Below, in pieces: positions 36,401-49,595 of a DNA stretch of 64,000 bases. The notes beneath the pieces were generated by a model. The model saw only the letters and a list, made by a program, of their open reading frames with translations. It was not told the DNA's origin and did no database searches. The stretch is taken from assembly GCA_023079485.1 (NCBI GenBank), contig CM041084.1:122314467-122378466 (forward strand), given 5' to 3'. This DNA comes from Archilochus colubris (Eukaryota; Chordata; Aves; Apodiformes; Trochilidae). Numbering within the stretch: position 1 is the stretch's first letter; each line of letters opens with the position of its first letter. Position numbers and translations under genes: made by a program.

Positions 36401-38384
36401 CTCAGAAACACAGACCTACACTGGGGAGGATCTCAGTACATGAGGCGTAAAGGAGGGACTAAACACTGGGCAGTAATCAGAAGTGGAAGGAAATCTAGGG
36501 ACAGAAGATGGGATGAGGAGCTTTGTAAAGCACAGGTTCTTGCCTATGCATCACCTCAATTTTGGGTTTTATTTCCAGAGATCAAGGGGATGCTCTTGGC
36601 TTAGAAAGCCCTGATTCAGGCACAGAGAATCTCCAGAGCTTCTGTGGGAACCAGCTCAGGGCTGGCACAACTGAGGGGTTTCCATGCAGTTACCTCTAGT
36701 GCAGGCCCACAGTGCACTCCACAGTACTAACACCACCTCTCCTGTTCTCCAGAACATCCCAGACTTCATTTAGCTTAAGCTTAAATTACTCCCCTTCCTG
36801 GCATTCTGGCTTGATTTCTAACCAAATGTCTGGAAAAAGGAAAAAAATAAAAACCTCATCCATTTGGCTACTACCATTTCTATTTTCAACTAGTCATATA
36901 TAGCTACTGGATATACAATGGTATAAATGCAATTAAATAGCTACTATGACTCCTAACAGCATAGAGTAATAGCCAATATCTGTATACTGACTTATAAGAA
37001 ACTGTGCCTTTCAAAAGTTCACAGGAGAAAGAAATAGATGAGATCCAACAGAAACTGCTTACCTTTAAATCACCAGAAGTACTATATATCTTCTTGGATT
37101 ATTCCACACAGCATTACTAAAAAAAACAATTTATCTAATAGATTTTTAGATGAAGCATCTAAAAGTTTCTGTTGGGACAGAAGTCATCTGTTTGGGTTTT
37201 TTTTTCCCAACACATAACTAAAGAGAAGCAGAAGAAAAATATAAAGAAAATGAAATCTCAGGGTTCAACTAATTATCCCTCCTCAACCAGTGGGTACTTG
37301 ATGACCCATCACGTAAGCTTTGGAATCTTCTTGCTCATCTGCTGACAGCAGTGTCCTCAGGTCAGGTCCCATGAGACAGTAGGTTTCTTCCCAGTGCTCC
37401 CAGCACAACTGTAAGGCTTCAGAGATGTGCTATTGCTGCAAGATGCCATATTTCAAAGGAAATATCACTATCCACTTGCCTACATCCTGCTCAAGATTAC
37501 TGTTAATGCAGATGGATTGGCACTAACATATTAACAGCTGTATACAAGATGTTAGTAGGCAGATAACCATCTCATGAGCAGCCACTGCCCAAATGTGGTG
37601 CAATTCATCCCACTGAAAAGCACTCTCCATCAAAATCTCTCAAAGAACACAGACCAGGCAGAAGTAGCACACAACATAACCAGCACGTAGCACAATCAAA
37701 GAAGCTCAGGTGGGCTTTTTTGGTTTCAGTATCCTTCATCCATCTTTTGTCCCCCTCCTAATCTGAGGATGTAACTACGTATATATTGTATAAAATACAC
37801 ACTTAAATGAGGGACACAGTTATGCATGCCTGCAAATCGCTTGTCTTTTAATATCAAAAAAGTTTTAACATTGGAACCAAACTGCATGAGCTTATGAGGA
37901 CAGCTCTTCAGTGTGCTGCTGTCTGTTTTTATATTTCAGAACTGAAGCATACAGTAAACAAATCACTCACACTTCTCATTATAGGTCAAATTATACATAA
38001 AACTCCAGCTGATAATTAGTGCTTCCTACTTAATTCCCTGTCATTCATGCAACACTTCTAGTGGGAGGGAGTACATCCGTGTGACATGCTGTATTTTTAT
38101 CAATACCTTATTTATGCATAGGTAAAATTAATCCAGTACCAATACTGTTATCTTCCACTGCTCTATTAGTCATGAACTCCCTTGCCCCCTCTCCAAGTCT
38201 CTGCTAAATGAAGAGACTCTTGCAGTTTCTTCCCAAAATGATAACACCATTTGCCTATTTCTGGGAAACATCTGCTGTGTTGAATGCTAATGTGCAGTCA
38301 AATAGCTGAGGAAATCAAGCACAAACTTTCAGAGTATCTTCAAAACCAAAGATTCAGCACAGAAGAGGAATGGTGGGCTATACA
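33471..38384. other. Unique DNA between CR1 fragments
   Basis: No supported gene. A 19-base segment at about 33704-33722 on the minus strand has a very strong acceptor and a T/GTAAGTA donor, but it is too short to call. The minus-strand segment ending at a donor near 37061 has stops in all frames. Confidence 0.35.
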
Positions 38385-38954
38385 AGCTAAAAGACAACAT
38401 CAACAATGGCCAGCAGGTCTAGGGAGGCAATTCTCCCCATCCCTTCTGCTCTCATAAGACTACCTGGAGTAGTACTACATTCAGCCCTGGGGTCCCCAGC
38501 ACAAGAGACATGGACCAGGTCCAAGTGAGGGCCATTATAATGATCAGAGGGCTGGAACATTGCTTCTATGAAGACAGACTGAGAGAGTGGGAGTTGTTTA
38601 GCCTGGAGAAGAGAAGGTTCAAGAGGGACCTTATTGCATCTTTCAACATATAAAGGGAACATACTAGAAAGATGGGGACTGGTTTTTTACCAAGGCCTGC
38701 AAGGGACAGAACAAAGGCCAATGGTTTAAAACTTAGAGTATAGATTTAGATTTAAATAAGGAACAAATGCTTTATGATAAGGGTGGTGAGACACTGGAAC
38801 GGCTTGCCCAGAGAAACTGTGGGTGCACCATCACTGTAAATGTTCAAGGTAAGGCTGGATGGGGCTTTCAGTAACCTGAGCTGGTAAAAGATGTCCCTGC
38901 ACACAGCATGGGGATGGGACTAGGTGATATTTAAAAGCCCATTCTGTGATTCTC
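38385..38954 (+). mobile_element. CR1 LINE, 3' portion (about 570 bp)
   Basis: It follows the CR1 consensus order: a GGAGTAGTACTACATTCAG-like start, AGGGCTGGAACA, GCCTGGAGAAGAGAAGG, GGGTGGTGAGACACTGGAAC, AGGCTGGATGGGGCTTTCAG, then CCATTCTGTGATTCT at the end. It is 5' truncated, diverged and non-coding. Confidence 0.9.
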
Positions 38955-40432
38955 CTAGCTGAAGACCAAACGTGACAGCCAACACACACCAGTGCTATGA
39001 AAAGGATGACTTCCATCTTTAGCTCAGAGCAGCAGTGGATTTTTAGCACATTTTAGGATTTTCTTTAGTTTAGTTAGATTTATAGAAATAATGGCTAACA
39101 TCCTGCTGTTAGGCACTTTCCTTCTTGCCTAGAGACTAGGCATTTGATTGCTATCCCATAGGTCATGGACAATCTTACCTACAGTACCAGAGGCACATAA
39201 GGAAGACTGGATGATGTGGAACTGAAGGATGTGCAGGACAGGGAAGAAAGAACAAAACTCTCTCCCACCTATTTCTGAAATTACTGCCAGCAGAACAGAC
39301 AGCCCTAGACAGTAAAATCTCATCTAAGAAATACTTCCAGATGCACTGCAGACATGGCCCAAATCCCCAGCAACGATGTACACAAGCAGTATGTGGAGAA
39401 GGTTGACAGCATTAAGCTGCTACTCCCCTGTTCATAGCATAATTCCTATGCAGTTTCATACAGGTTGTTCTTGTTATATTCTACAAGTGGCAATCCAGTC
39501 TGTACACAGACTGGGAAAACAATCTTTCCCCATTTTCTTTCCCTGGATGCTGTGTGTTTCTACGTATCTCAGAGGAGTTCAATATTCATATTTAGCTTTC
39601 TCTTCACTGAAATGAAAGCAATTAAGGTTTAACAGGAATCTTTTCCCGTAAGCAAGTCTTAAATAGAAAAAGTCCACTAAAGAATTGCACTAGACAATGG
39701 ACAATAAACACTGGGATTAAAGCAGAATCCATATTTTTTTTAAAGGTGCAATCCTCTGTACATCTTTATCCATAATATAAGAAAACATCTGTTTACAGGA
39801 CCATACACAGCATTTTTATCCTAGCATTCAAAAATATGTTATATTAAGCAAAACATCAATGTTTAGCAACTGGCTAAGGGATGATGATATGACTACATGT
39901 TTTTATGTAGCATGTTACACATATAAACCATTAGCCCTCCTAATTTATTCTTGCAAATCTCAAGTAAGTGAAATAGTAATCTCAGCATTAAGCAAGAAGG
40001 CAGTGTTGAGTTTCTCTTTTTGCTGCAAAGCAGAGAAGAATCCTACTGACAACCCCCATTAATGAGCTCCGAAACTGGCACAAGCAGAGGTAGAGGCTCA
40101 CTAGCTCCAAGCTGCTCTGTAGTCAGACTGCCAGAAAACAGAGGCTACGAAGCCATAGCAACATTTATGCCATGTACCAAAACAGTCCTTTTCAAATATG
40201 ACGTGAATCAATGAATTTCAGCCAGGAAGAGTAACATCTCCTGGCTAAAACACAGAAATACTCAATTCAGTGACTTCCTACTCCTGCCAGTCCATTCATG
40301 CTCTCCATGCTCTAATTTTTTTCTTTAATAAAATGGGGATAATAATTTATTATGGCAGTGGGATGCTGAAAATCATGTTTCATTAATATATACAACATTC
40401 TTCTGGAGGATTCCAATGCCAGTGGCAGAAAT
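38955..40432. other. Unique DNA between CR1 copies
   Basis: Apart from the exon-like segment at 39179-39221, no gene or repeat is seen. Confidence 0.35.
39179..39221 (-). other. Exon-like segment, minus strand
   Basis: A long C/T tract ending CATCCTTCAG precedes 43 open bases (FHIIQSSLCASGTV) and a donor TAG/GTAAGA. Both splice signals are good. It begins on a codon boundary, matching the end phase of the candidate at 45893-45946. Short and unrecognised. Confidence 0.2.
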
Positions 40433-40787
40433 GGAGAGAAGGTTCCGAGGAGACCTTATTGCAGCCTCCTAGTATCTAAAGGGGGCTACAAGAAAGCTGG
40501 AGATGGTCTTTTTAGGATGTCAGAGAGTGATAGGACTAAGGGGAATGGATTCAAACCAGAGGAGGTCAGATTTAGATTAGATATTAGGAAGAAGTTCTTC
40601 ACCATGAGGGTAGTGAAATACTGGAACAGGTTGCCCAGAGACGTGGTGGAAGCCCCATCCCTGGAAGTTTTTAAGGCCAGGCTGGATGGGGCTCTGAGCA
40701 ACCTGATCTAGTGGGAGGTGTCCCTGCACATGGCAGGGACGCTGGAAGATGATCTTAAAGGTCCCTTCCAACCCTGAAAATTCTAAA
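40433..40787 (+). mobile_element. CR1 LINE, 3' portion (about 355 bp)
   Basis: Clear CR1 landmarks: GAGAAGGTTCCGAGGAGACC, TTAGGAAGAAGTTCTTCACC, GGTTGCCCAGAGACGTGGTG, GGCTGGATGGGGCTCTGAGC and a GATGATCTTAAAGGTCCCTT end. The open frames here (for example 40517-40711) are decayed element sequence, not genes. Confidence 0.92.
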
Positions 40788-41363
40788 TTAGTAATCTGAT
40801 AAAACAAACTGTACAGAGACACATCTTATTAACACTTATTCATATTAGAGTTTGTACATGTAACAGGCTGTTTCCCTGTCAACTCTTCACATGAGCCTAA
40901 GATCGCAAATAGGAATGGGCATTTTATTACAGGGATGCACCAAACAGGCAAGATGGCACAATTCCTTCCCCAAAAAGCATGTAAATAAATTTTTAATGAA
41001 AAGCAATTGAGTTTAAAAGACCAGGAAGGAAGGACACATGAAAACGAAAAATGGAAATGAAAAACAGCCTTGAGGTTACCCAGGACATATTTTTAAAAGT
41101 AAAGATCCTAATAATTCAGAAAAATCTTGCACAAAATACACACAGACTGAGGTTTGTTGTAGGGATTATCCATACTACAAGGAGGTTACAATTAAAATTA
41201 TAGGAAAAACCCCAAACATTCCTAAGACCAATCAGTAAAAGAAAAGCAGAAAACAGATGAGAGAGACAGGGACAAAAAAAAAAAGCAAGTTTATTCTTCA
41301 GTCAGGGTAGCTGGGCATATGTCTATAGGATCCTATGAATGTGTCCCTCATGGGAAGGGAACT
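40788..41363. other. Unique DNA between CR1 copies
   Basis: No gene seen. A short A run lies at 41275-41284. Confidence 0.4.
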
Positions 41364-41655
41364 TCTACTAGGGCATGTAGTGATAGGACAAGGGGTAATG
41401 GCTATAAACTGTAAGAGGGTAGGTTTAGCTTAGGCATTAGGAAGAAATTCTTCACTATCAGGGTGGTGAGACACTGGAACAGGTTACTCAGGGAAGCTGT
41501 GGCTGCCCCCTCCCTGCAAGTGTTCGAAGCCAGGTTGGATGGGGCTCTGAGCAACCTGATGTAATGCAAGGTGTCCTTGCCCATGCAGGGGTTTGGAACT
41601 AGATGATCTTTAAGATCCCTTCTAACTCAAATCATTCTATGATTCAATGATATAA
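41364..41655 (+). mobile_element. CR1 LINE, 3' portion (about 290 bp)
   Basis: TTAGGAAGAAATTCTTCACT, GGGTGGTGAGACACTGGAAC, GGTTGGATGGGGCTCTGAGC, then a GATGATCTTTAAGATCCCTT-like end and ATTCTATGATTCAATGAT. 5' truncated. Confidence 0.92.
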
Positions 41656-43388
41656 TTCTGTACTGTAGTCTTTGCTGGTGTTACGTTACCAAAATATTGG
41701 CAACTCTCCCTGTAGGCCAGTGCTCTGTCCTTAGCCCCCTCCCTATCTCCTGGTGGGAAAAAGACCTTGGACAGAAGCAGCACTCTCAGGGGGTTTGGCT
41801 GAGTGGAAGCAGTGGCTGCAGGTTCTATCTTGTACACAGACATGAAATCCAGAGAGTACTGCTGCCACATTCCCCCTTCCACTGAAAGGCACACAGCTAA
41901 ACATTTAAGCAAGTGAAAAAGTTTTTACCTTTCAAATGTGGTTTGCATTCTTACAGAAAACCTACACAGAAGAGGATGCAGATATATTTAGTACTGTGTT
42001 GAAAGCTACTTGGAAAATAACTGGGTTTTCAGGAATTATTTCACGAGGGAGCCACAATTTACAGCGAGGCACTGGATGGTCCCAGGGGAAAGCAGAAGAG
42101 ATCCAACACTTTTTTCTACAACAAAGAAACACTTTTTTCACTCAGTTTGGCTTGTGCTGGCAGCATGATGGCTCTCCTCACACAGCAGCACTTGTGTCCT
42201 CCCAAAGCTCCTCAAGTTCCCACCAACCTCTCACTCCTCAGGAGAGAGCAGCAGTGTACTTGTTCCCTCGGGTATGCTTTTTTATTAAGGAAGAAATGTT
42301 GATTTCAGAAGATGTCTCCAAAATAATTACATAGGACAAAAGCCTGTCTCCAGGTTGAGATTACTACCTATGGAAATTTTAAATTTTATTTCCACATGCC
42401 AAAACGCAGACCATGCAGGTTATGGTAATACCAGATACAATGCTTAGATTACAAGTCAAATCATAAAAATTACATCTCTGAAAACAGCAGTGGTTTGCTG
42501 CAAACTTTAATCCTGAAAAAGCTGAACTTTGGTAAATCAATCAATCAATAAAGTACTAAAAGACACAATACCAAGTTCAGAATCAAAGTGTATCAGCCTA
42601 TATAAAAAAATATTCATAATGTTTTGGATGCCACCCTTCACCAGCCCCTCTACTATGTCTTCTCCAATTCCAACATATGTTTGTGTCTCTGCTTGAGATA
42701 ATTTTTGATAGCAGGCAAACTAATTAAACATTCTTTAGGAGCCATAGGGCTGAAGTCACTGCGTGGTGACTAAACTCTGCAGCTGTCAGGAGAGGCAAAG
42801 TGGGTTCCCATCCTAATCCCACCCTGACCTCGGAGCTGAGCCTGAGAACCTGTCAGAAAGGTGCTCTCACAACACAAGACAGCGAGCAGCAGCTGCTTAT
42901 GCTCAGCAGGCTGCAGCCAGTCTTTTTTTTTTTTTTTTTTTCCCTTTCTGTTTTTTTTCTTTAATGTCACTCTGGATACACACTGCACAACATTCGTGCA
43001 TGCACGTCCCAGCTCCTGGTAAGAAGGAGCTGCCTGTGAGCTCAGCTTTTCAGTGCTCAAAAGCTGCTCCAGCCCAAGTTGATCCAAACCCCAGTGTCCT
43101 CTGGTCAAAACACAGGCAGAAAACCCACCCTTCAGAGTGGCACAAGAAGCCTGAAAGATGTATTTAAAAATATTGCCAAATCCACTTAAATGAAGGTATT
43201 TTAATAATACCTTCATAATACCTTAATAATTAACAATGCTAATTCTTTAACATAATTAATGAAAGTATTAGAGTGAGATTTTTCCTTTAAAATAAAGGAA
43301 ATTTATTTTTTAAAAAAGCACAAGGTAAAAGGCAGATAGAAAGCATACTTTTTAATGTAATTTAACTGAGATGCAATGAAGGCAGTAA
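41656..43388. other. Unique DNA with a long T tract
   Basis: A T-rich run occupies about 42921-42960 (18 T, then CCC, then T-rich). The plus-strand open frame 41936-42334 starts near an acceptor-like TTCTTACAG but has no donor or recognisable domain, so it is not called. Confidence 0.35.
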
Positions 43389-43482
43389 TCACAGAATCAC
43401 AGAATTGCTCTGGCAAGAAAAGACCTTTAAGATCATTGAATCCATTCATTAACCTAACTCTACCAAGTCCAGCTCCACATTA
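43389..43482 (-). mobile_element. CR1 LINE, 3'-end fragment, reverse orientation
   Basis: ATCACAGAATCACAGAATTG at the left edge is the reverse complement of the CR1 terminal repeat. It is followed by a match to the AAGACCTTTAAGATCATTGA region. Confidence 0.8.
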
Positions 43483-45892
43483 TCTCACAGTAAAAGTACT
43501 GACAAACAACAGACCCCAAAGAGATAGAAAACATGATTAATGCTTTTGATTTAGCCATTCATTCCAACAAATCAATCTCAGCAATTCAACCACATACAGT
43601 CTCAAAGACTCAAACTACTAAACTGACTGGAGGACAGCAGTACTTCAGAAAAGGAGGAGTTTATCAGTGGTGACAATGGACAACATGTTACCCATCCCAG
43701 TAAACTCCTCGTGGCACCTTAGTGCAGTCTGATTTTCTAAAATAAAAAAGAATGAGATCACTGTTCATGGACTACTAATTCTGAAATCAAGAAACTGGAG
43801 AAGGACACTTTTTCTCATATTAATTACTAAAGCACAGTTTAAAGAATTACTCAGCATCTCAACATTACCCAGCACTGCCTCATCAGTTCTGCTTACAGCT
43901 CACTACAGGGTGTAGCCCAATGCATTGCCAAGACCTATTCTCATCACAGGTATCCAGAATCTTCCTTTGGTACCAGGAGCCCATCCTGCTACCACGAAGT
44001 AACCAATTTGCCAAATTGCCTCCAGTTTAATCCTTACATGCGTAAGGAAATACTGAACGATCCCTAAACAAGGGATTTCAATCCCAGTTTTGCAAATTTG
44101 ACCCATGTGTTTCCTGGTTTTGTACATGTGGTGCATTTCCCAGCTGGGAGAGTCAATAATGGTTTCAGTGAAGAAAAGCTTGATGACAGGTACAGAAGTC
44201 AAAAATCCACTAGGGTGTCCCACAAAATGTATCATAATATATAGTTATCTCCATGACCAGATATTTTTTTTAAAAATGTCATGTTATGACATGTCAGGAA
44301 AAAACCCATCTTAAACTAGGAAAGTGGGATTACTGTTTTTTTCTGAAGTCATTTTCAGACACTCTTCTTTCTCACTGCTTCTCAAAGGTACCAGTGCTTA
44401 GATGACAAAATGGTTAGACTTTCTCTACGTGGTGGGAACTGAGAACACTTAAATTCCACCTTCTCCTGTGAAAAGCATTTTCCTGGTAATTTCTGAGACT
44501 GCATCAAAACACCCAAAGGCTCGGGTTCCCAGCTGTCAGGGCAACAGGAGAGAGGTGAGTATCAGGCATTTAGACAACAGCACTGTCACTTTTCCAGGCA
44601 TCAAGCCACTCCTGAAGAAGTAAAAGATAGAAGTTTCTGTGCAAAACAGGTTACCAGGAGCACAGAGCACATCAAACCCCTCTTTGATCAGCACACTGAC
44701 TTATAAAAAACAACCCTGTATTACAGGATTTTCATTCTTTGGACTTAGATGTAGTTCAAGACATAAAGGACTTGGATACAGAAGATCTTCTAGAGGGTAG
44801 CTTTCTATTATTTAAAGATATTTTTGGCTCTGAAGCCTGTGAAATTAATTTACTCATAAATTGAAACCTCAGCCTTCAAGACACAGGCTCTGAAAAGAGT
44901 GCTTGCCTACGTGAGAGCCACCTCATGGCACACCTTTGTGTTTCAAGTACAAGCTGCATTCCTTCAGCTGGGGCATCTTCTAGGAAGCAAACTAAACAAA
45001 TGAGATATGAATTAAAATCTGGAAAACAAAATTCCATATGAAACTTTACCCCTGGGAAAAGGAAAGAGAAACAAAGAGTGGATTGCAGGCAACAGATGTT
45101 AGCCATGCCTTTCATGGCATTGCTGGAACGTGCACGCATCCCTGGCAATGAGTGCAGGAGCAGGGACCTAACCAGAATAGAACTCCACTTTCCCTCATCT
45201 ACAGAAGGACGTGGAGAAAACTTGGCTCATAATGTCCCAAATGCAGTTGGGATCATTACCCCACTGTACTTAACTAATATTCAAAGTCACTAAAACCTTA
45301 AAGGAACAGATTTATAAACTATGAGAGGCTGAGCTGACTACATGACACAAGGCTCATTGCTAAGAACAGCCCATAAAATACTCATTAAAACTCTGTGTGA
45401 GAAGTTTGGGGATTGATAAGGGTAAGCATAGATGAGCTCTGTGAAGTAAAAAATTGCTCTCATCATTAAGTGAGAACCTTGAGTAAGTATAGACACCATT
45501 TGTTTTCAACCAGGGATTTTTAACAGCCTCATTATTACCTGTATTAAACTATGTTTTTCTCATGAATTGAAGTTTTGACTGTAAAATTATACTTTTTTAT
45601 TATCCCAGAAGTTCCCTCATCTATTGACACGAATAGTGGGGAAAGATTTTATAGTATTGTCAGTACATGTCACAGAACTTTCTATAATTAATGCTTTCTG
45701 CTGTGGCTAGTTAGCTTCAAAGCAACCTTCCACAAAATTACTAAAAGTGTACTTTCAAATCAAGGCAGAAGCAGTTCCAGAAGTGAAGATACTTTGTTAG
45801 AGATTGATTGATTGATTGATAAAATGGTGTATCGTCTTCAGAGAGAGGCTGTACCAGTATTCACATCAATGTAATAATTTGCCAATGCATAC
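43483..45892. other. Unique non-coding DNA
   Basis: No gene or recognised mobile element. A (GATT)n run of about five units lies at 45802-45821. Confidence 0.4.
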
Positions 45893-45946
45893 CTGACAGG
45901 TGCCAATTTCAAGCCCAGTTAAAACAAAAGCATTCTTATGATCATT
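45893..45946 (-). other. Exon-like segment, minus strand
   Basis: Exactly 54 bases, open and on codon boundaries at both ends (NDHKNAFVLTGLEIGTCQ). The acceptor is GATTGCAG and the donor CAG/GTATGC. The upstream candidate 48185-48242 ends on a codon boundary and the downstream one at 39179-39221 begins on one, so the three join in frame. The product is not recognised. Confidence 0.25.
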
Positions 45947-48184
45947 CTGCAATCACATCCTTCTACCAGCTGCAGGCCTGAAAAAGCTAAAACAAACTAT
46001 TCAGGTAAAAGCCAGTCACATTGCTAGATTGCATGTTAGGTTCACTAACTCTAAACTTGCCAAGTCAGAAAGTTTTGAGTAGATTTCATATATGAAGAGG
46101 GGAAATAACTAACTTGGAGGGGAAATAGAGCTGTGCAATACCAGAGGGGATGGTGTCTTTCTCAAACACAGCCTTCTGAAATCTGATTTTCTATTAATGG
46201 TATTGATTGGCCAATTAAATTTTACACACACACCCCTCCTTGTCAAATAGTGACTTCTTATTTCATATTCACATAAAAGTAGTGTTCTTGTTCTCCATCT
46301 GCTGGCTCTGCAGAAGCAATTGACCATGATTTCCAGAACCCTCCCACTGCTGATAAGGCAGCAGGAAGAGCAAGGAACCAGATGCAAAGGTTTCATTAAT
46401 TACTATTAATATTTGATGAAGCTGCATCTGTAGTGAAATGAAAATGGACATAACAAACCAGAAATAATCCAAGAACTAATCAGACTGAAAATATGAAGGT
46501 GGTGACCTTGGGTTTATGACTTCAAAAAATTCACAGCTTTCATTGTACTCATTTCTTCCAAGTAATTCGCCTCACACCAGGGATCTCCTAAGAATTCTAT
46601 TTATTTCTATTTACTACATCATTATAATTGTGATCATCATTGATTTATATCACTGATAGGACATTACTGATCTCACAGTTTATACTGTGCCATATCCTGG
46701 AGTCCTTCTCTTGATCCAACTGGCAATTTAATAGTTACCTTCAAAATAATCCCACACACAGAGCCCACCATGAGAGCTGGTATCTCATACTGCTCGTTTC
46801 TCATAACCAGTACACTAAGGTTAAGTTATTATTAAAAGCTACTAGCAAATTAAAAGTTGTAGATGTGTATTTGCACCCTTGCAAGTACATGAGAGAGAGG
46901 GATGCTCCAGCACACATGCTGGCACAGAGCAGGATGCTTGAGAATATGGACTTCTGGACAGACTGGTCTAAAATAGCAGCCAGCCCTTAAGTAAGGTGAT
47001 TTCACTTATCCATCAGCCACTGATGTGCAGCATGATCAAACTTCCACTGGAGTAAACATGATTACACAAGAAAAAAACCTTTCCAGCTTCCCCAAACAGT
47101 CCTAGATCATGTAACACTGCTCAAACTGCAGACAAGAATGGTCCAGGTCCCATATTACTTTTAAAGAACAATAAAAGAAATTGCCAGCATCCCATTTTTG
47201 TCCTTTTAAGTCCTCACATACCTCACTTCCCACTTGTTGGATTTACCCCAAATTTTACTATCCTCTTCCCCTAGTCCAGGGTTACCCTGGAAAACTAGCA
47301 CAGTCTGGTCTGGATGGGTACTCCAGCTTCCACAGGGAAGGAAAGGCAGTCCTTGGATTCCCTCCTGCCTCCCTTTTCAGTGGGAAACCCAAGAGAGACT
47401 AAGTAACTGGAAGGAGATGGTTTAGTGAGAAGCTGAAAAGAACAAAACTACAGGCCTGAATTACTCCAAAAGAGTTTATTTTAATTTTTCAGGAGTTTTC
47501 AGAAGGTCTCTTCACAGAATATCATATATCATAAAAACATCTCAGTAAAACTGTTCACTGTTACTTCTAACACAAAAATAATTGTGTGTTAAACAAAGTT
47601 GATGTGCCAGGCTAAGGAAAAGTAACTTAATTCATCACAAAGGCTCTGGCATAAGCTACTGCAAATGCTAAAACAGTTAAGAGAAGTTCAAGGGGTGTTT
47701 TACTGAGATCAGTGAACGGATGTTAGCCACGAGGATACCCACCTCTTGCTCAAGAAAGCCCTGAACAAAAGCACCGTTCTGTTACTGCCCTGTCCTGAAA
47801 GCTTCCCCAGGCACTGGCTACTGCTGGAGACAGAGTACTGCAAGAGTCCTGCAAAACCTGCTGTTTTCTCAAAATAGCTGTTTTTACATTCTTGTTTCTG
47901 CCACCAGAAGCCACAGGCAACCACAACAAAAGACTCTGGGAGTAGACTATGCGGGTTGGAGAGAGGTGGATGCAAGAGGATTCTGGAGTCCCCAGCTGGG
48001 AAGTCATTTCACTGCCTTAAATTCTGTGTTCTGCATCCATTGAAAGCACCTTGAAAACCTCAATTAATTTCAAATATCCCCAGACATGAGTTTGATTAGA
48101 GGTGGTTAGAGGGAAGTTAAGTTTTCAAAAGCTGCTTTTATTCTTAAACCAAAATATTAAAAGACGAGGAATCTCATAGCTTAC
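45947..48184. other. Unique non-coding DNA
   Basis: No repeat or gene supported. Confidence 0.35.
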
Positions 48185-48242
48185 CTGGAAGCAAAATTCA
48201 GCCACAAAAAAGGAAAACACAAGGTGACACGGAAACTTTATG
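48185..48242 (-). other. Exon-like segment, minus strand
   Basis: A strong acceptor (CTTTTTGTATTTGTTTGAACAG) and donor CAG/GTAAGC enclose 58 bases open in the frame that ends on a codon boundary (FPCHLVFSFFVAEFCFQ). The last 30 bases are themselves C/T-rich before CAG, so this could be a decoy splice region. Confidence 0.2.
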
Positions 48243-49372
48243 CTGTTCAAACAAATACAAAAAGGTTTTTAAAATCGTTGGTTTAAAAAGATTGATGCAA
48301 AAAGTAAGTCTGAACCTAAACCTAAGGTAATTTTGCTGAAAGTTGTCCTTCTTACCAGGAATGCAACCTTGTTTTAATTGGTTTACATTCTTTACAATTT
48401 TTTATGCTTGTACCACCTCTTTCATTTGAAGTAATTAAAACCTAAGAAGTGACTGAAAATTGCACACTGAACTGTTAACCCTTTCATGTATGTATACCTA
48501 CTAAAACGCAAGCAACTGCCTCAGCACTTGCATTAACATTGTTTTATCAAAACCAAGAGTTCTTGTATTAAAAATGTGTATTTTCCATCACTAAGTAGAT
48601 GTAGACAAGAGTCTCTCCAGAGCTAATCCTTTTATATTGAGGGACACCCAGGACAAGATACCTCATCCACTGAAAAGGCAGCCACCTGACTTGGGAGGAG
48701 GTCACACATAGTATCAGTGCTGCAATGAATTAAAAGTCACAAAGCAGCCTGAAAGCCACCAAGGTGACCAGTGACACTGCCTGTCCTACTCACTGGGTAT
48801 GACAGGTATGCTATGATGATGGCATCTCTGGAGCTCTCACTAACAAAGGCATGACGATGCCACCTTCCCAATCCAACTTCCAGCATCCAGGGATCTGTCC
48901 CATCTCCAAGCTGAAGAAATCCTCTCAACCAAAGGAGAGACTCACAGGTTTCTTAGATGACTGGAGGTAGACAGGGAGGATGTATAAAAGGGAGCTGTAT
49001 AGGTCAGCAATATGGAAGGGTGAAAAAAGCACCATGGATTAAAATAATATTAACAAAAAAGACTTCCTTTTATTTATCTTGAAAACTTTTCCTTTTTTTT
49101 TTTTTTCCTGGGAGGGGGTGGGCAGATAGGGGGTGGAAGGAGAGAAGGACATGATTTTCTTGCTTCATATTTATCTACATCCAGATTTTGCTCTGTACAG
49201 CTACTGCCTAGCATTTGACCCCCATCTGCATAACTGGTTTCTGCCTATGTCCAACACTTCATAGCCAAACCTTTTGATGGCCATTTTTTTTTCTTTCAGA
49301 CCTCTTCTCCAGCTTGTAAACTTAATTTTGAAACCTAAGGTCATATTACAGTCTAAAGGAATCTGAAAGACA
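48243..49372. other. Unique DNA with a T/G-rich patch
   Basis: Only a T15 run at about 49092-49106 followed by a G-rich stretch (GGGAGGGGGTGGG) stands out. Confidence 0.4.
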
Positions 49373-49595
49373 TGGATCTACTGGCCACAAAAAATGGCCA
49401 TCCATCTGATGATGGATGGAACACCTCTCCTGTGAAGAGAGGCAGAGAAAAAAGGAATTGTTCAGCCTACAGAAGAGAAGGTTCTGGGGAGACATTACTT
49501 TCAATACTTAAAGAGGGCTTATAAAAAAGGTAGTGAGAGACTTTACCAAGGCCTCTAAATGACAGGACAAGAGGCAATGAAGCAAGGCAGCATTA
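49373..49595 (+). mobile_element. CR1 LINE, internal fragment
   Basis: The series GGATGGAACACCTCTCCTGTGAAGA, TTGTTCAGCCTACAGAAGAGAAGG, CTTTACCAAGGCCTCTAAATGACAGG matches the middle part of CR1 3' regions. The usual 3' end is missing, so both ends are truncated. Confidence 0.75.

Noticed and set aside
37061..37120. Minus-strand segment with a strong T-rich acceptor and an AAG/GTAAGC donor
   Set aside because: All three frames contain stops between the two signals, so it is not a coding exon; a non-coding exon cannot be shown.
40517..40711. 64-codon plus-strand frame starting near a CR1 copy
   Set aside because: It lies wholly inside the non-coding 3' region of a CR1 element.
41936..42334. 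132-codon plus-strand open frame after an acceptor-like TTCTTACAG
   Set aside because: No donor, no recognised domain, and the second half is low in coding character.
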